The translations under genes were made by a program, and so were the position numbers. DNA of 64,000 bases from Toxotes chatareus (Eukaryota; Chordata; Actinopteri; Toxotidae), in NCBI GenBank assembly GCA_016801885.1, contig CM028889.1:6668501-6732500 (forward strand), given 5' to 3'. The notes below the pieces were generated by a model that saw only the letters and a list, made by a program, of their open reading frames with translations, was not told where the DNA came from and did not search any database. This document shows positions 61,401 through 64,000 of the stretch, piece by piece; within the stretch, counting starts at the first letter, position 1, and each line of letters begins with the position of its first letter.

Positions 61401-64000
61401 AATGAAATGATGAGACATTGCATTGAGCAGCAAAAGATCGTTTGACAGTCAATTTACTAATGAACCACGTTTTATAGCATGTTTCACCTGACTGCCCCAA
61501 TAACTACTTACTATGCAATATTCATTATGTGCAATGAGGGAATGATGTCAAAACTTGATTTAAACATCCATTTCATATTTCTATAAAATAGGTGTTTAGG
61601 ATCTGATGACTCGTGACCATCCAGTGTTTGTGTAGATGTATGGATCAATTTTAACAAACAGATGGTCTGTGCAGCCAAGGAGTCAAGAAGGTATTTCCTC
61701 TAAGTAACTGAATCTCATCCCCGATGCAAATTAAAGGCATCATAAACCCTCTCCATACAGATATGGTATTTAATTGGTGGAGATTGTTTTGCTCATCCTA
61801 ATGGAAAATATTCATGAGAGTACAAAAAGAGCAGTGCATAGTTCTGTACTCTATCATCTGGGGCAGTCTGCTGCTCACAAAGTGTGAACTCTATTCAGAA
61901 AATAATTTACAGGGACATTTCCAATGACATGGAGAGTATGTTTCTTTTAAAAAAACAAGAAAACCCTTTTAGACATCAGTGGAATTATGGCAGCCCACAA
62001 TAACAGTGGTGAGTACTGCTGCCAACAACAGAGTGTGAGAGCTTAAACATGGATGAGGTTACATCTTTCTTGTTGCCATGCAATATTAATTCAACAAAAG
62101 TGATGGGAACATGACATTCCTGTTCGTGGAACAGAGCAAATATCATCCAACACCTCTGCAAAGACCCGCCATGTGTTCCAAAGTTAAATCTCAGGGCTCA
62201 TAAAATGATTACAGGGATAAGACTCTCATTGGCCTTTTGCAAAAACTTGACAATTAGCATAGGACTTGTTTTAACACCATAATTCACATTAGGTCGACTC
62301 TTCAGAAGCAACACAGTATGAGCATCTCAGCAGATACAGGAGTTTGATGTCACTCACAGCTGAAAGCAGCGGTGAATCAAACACTCATCTGCACTGGAGC
62401 ACAGTGTAGGCACAAAGCAGACAATAGACCAACATAATAACAAAGAAAGTCAATTCAGAGTGTGCTCAGTAAGCAACAGTTAAGCCTACAAGTCAAAACA
62501 GGAGTGTTTGTCACTTTTGGAAGAGGAGTGCACTGGTTTGCAATGTGACTTCACGTCCATTTCAGAGTCACCACAGCTCTCTTCATCAGTATCATCTCTG
62601 AAACTTCCTCTGGGGACATAATTTGATGGCAGCAATTACGCTGATTGCACTTGGTTTTTGCTGGATTTGATCTGGGTTTTCTTTCTATTGCTTTTTTCCA
62701 GTCTACTTCGGTTTACCAGACAATGTATGGAGTAAGCCCCCATATTGACCCCAATATGGTCAAAAGTAGCCCAAGTAGGTTTTGAATCAAGTGAAATTTT
62801 CAGCTTGTTTGTGAGCTTGTTTCAGTATGATTGGACTAGTGTTTTACACTACACGTTGGAGCTAATTTCAAAACTTATTTTACACAACATAAAATGAAAA
62901 AAAAAATCATACAGTGTCTGCCACATTTTATCTAATTCCAGTTTTGTACTAGAGGGTTTAGCTTTTGAAAGGTACTTTACAAATCGTCATTATCCTCCTT
63001 GTCAGTATCATTACTACTGCAGCCAGAAACCTGCTTTCACTGTCAGCGAACATTGTTTGAGCAGCTGGTGGTGACAGTGTGAAGGTTTTTATAGTCGTAG
63101 TTTAGCATGAGGCTGTGATGCAATGTCTAAAAGTTGTCATCTGTCTTCTTTGCCTGCTTGTTTGTGTCCCTGTGGTTTGTTCTATAGGACGGTATATAAA
63201 ACATTCAAGTGTGCGTGCTGTCTGAATAAATATGTATGAGTCTGAAGTTGTGTCTGTCTATGCGTGAATGTTCCTGAGAAGCTCTTCCTGCATATTTTTG
63301 CCTAAACTACATGTGAGTGTTGGTACATGTAGGCTATATTGTTCTTTCCTTATGAAAAACACTCACAAAGGATTTGGGAAATGAATGTAGTCCTGAGACA
63401 TGTTTTCAAGTAGACATGTAAATGTGACAGATCATGATCGCTGCCATGTCACCAGTGCCAGTGCTGATGCTGCACGTGAGGTGGTGGACAGACTCGGAGG
63501 CAGTGAGCCAGCAGCTCCAGCTAAAAAGCAGCTGGAGATGAAAAGGAATGCACAGAAGAAATGCAAAGCAGCTAAATCCTCCCAAATGATTTAGACACAC
63601 GGCATCCAGCCTCTATGCATCTGGAAAAACCCACATAGGAGCATTTAAAAATATTCCGGGATCTTTGATGTGCATTTTGCTCTGCATTTGAAAATCTATT
63701 TGTGAATATGGATCACATTAGCATATGGAGCGCAATAATTCTAGCATAAGAGCAAAAGGTTATAGTCACACCATGTTTTCTCACATGAGGATTTCCACCC
63801 GCCGAGGGAAGCCTTCTAATTTCCACTTCGACGATGTGAGGCTGATGCAAATGCTACATCTTTCACACATTTACATTTGTAGGCTAATCCCTCTTCTCTT
63901 TTACAACTAGACAGCACACTGCATGGGGTCACTTTTCAAATGAAGCTCTGATACACAACGTTCTATGCATATTGGAAACAAATTAAGGGCCAGTGAAACA

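Larger units (their letters stand above)
44612..64000 (-). other. nos1ap: Large nos1ap intron, open at the window edge
   Basis: At least 19.4 kb lie upstream of the distal PTB exon, and the intron must be phase 2. I looked on the minus strand for the preceding PTB segments (residues like WTWDESK, MQDPIYR, VSVDGVKV, YVGSLDV) and did not find them. The stretch holds CA arrays (46821-46842, 49151-49207, 54966-55020, 58443-58478), a GT run (58084-58101), a poly-A (46022-46037), poly-T runs (51418-51432, 53837-53855), an AT-rich block (about 58730-58800) and one teleost repeat fragment (57621-57742). Mammalian NOS1AP also has very long 5' introns. Confidence 0.75.

Noticed and set aside
63400..63594. 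A 64-codon plus-strand frame rich in Ala and Lys near the window end, and the opposite frame
   Set aside because: No recognised family, no splice or promoter context, and similar length to many chance frames; could be reconsidered if transcribed.
1..64000. CRISPR arrays, operons, tRNA or rRNA genes, viral or toxin genes
   Set aside because: Looked for by eye and none seen; the regular repeats present are microsatellites and retroposon tails of a vertebrate genome.

Overview
The window looks like a 64 kb piece of a teleost fish nuclear genome. It is AT-rich and mostly non-coding. It carries many CA/GT microsatellites and homopolymers, and relics of repeat families that I recognise as typical of teleosts: a Penelope-like retroelement tail, SINE-like or retroposon tails, and the 'tttcttcctgttaaaaggga' family. 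No bacterial, plasmid or viral gene organisation is present.

Only one gene can be supported: the 3' two-thirds of nos1ap (CAPON, nitric oxide synthase 1 adaptor protein), on the minus strand. Six coding exons can be placed to the base, in transcription order: 44503-44611, 34878-35019, 29142-29311, 17018-17179, 7972-8137 and 4649-5229. They have AG/GT boundaries and compatible phases (incoming phase 2, then 0, 1, 0, 0, 1). Together they encode 442 complete residues. The order is: second half of the PTB domain, PTB C-terminal helix, acidic/Ser-Thr linker, Gln-rich segment, coiled coil, and a long C-terminal exon ending in the nNOS PDZ ligand EIAV. The start codon and first half of the PTB domain were not found and should lie beyond position 64000, so the 5'-most intron here is at least 19.4 kb. 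Fish often carry two nos1ap copies (a and b); the sequence alone does not let me say which this is.

Layout: 1 to about 826 is probable downstream intergenic DNA. About 827-4648 holds the 3' UTR, whose end is uncertain. 4649-44611 is the exon-intron body. 44612-64000 is one large intron with no recognised exon. The introns hold a decayed Penelope-like element (31452-31792), several short retroposon tails, pure CA arrays (43362-43452, 49151-49207, 54966-55020, 58443-58478), a CT array, polypurine/polypyrimidine blocks, a G-run cluster (16342-16374) and a near-perfect hairpin (22254-22296).

I found no evidence of a new biological system. The most useful points are the exact exon model, the expanded proline-rich and acidic C-terminal region of this fish NOS1AP, two weak splice donors, and the Penelope relic. 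The positions of all exons and repeats were read by eye; family assignments rest on remembered homologues, not a database search.
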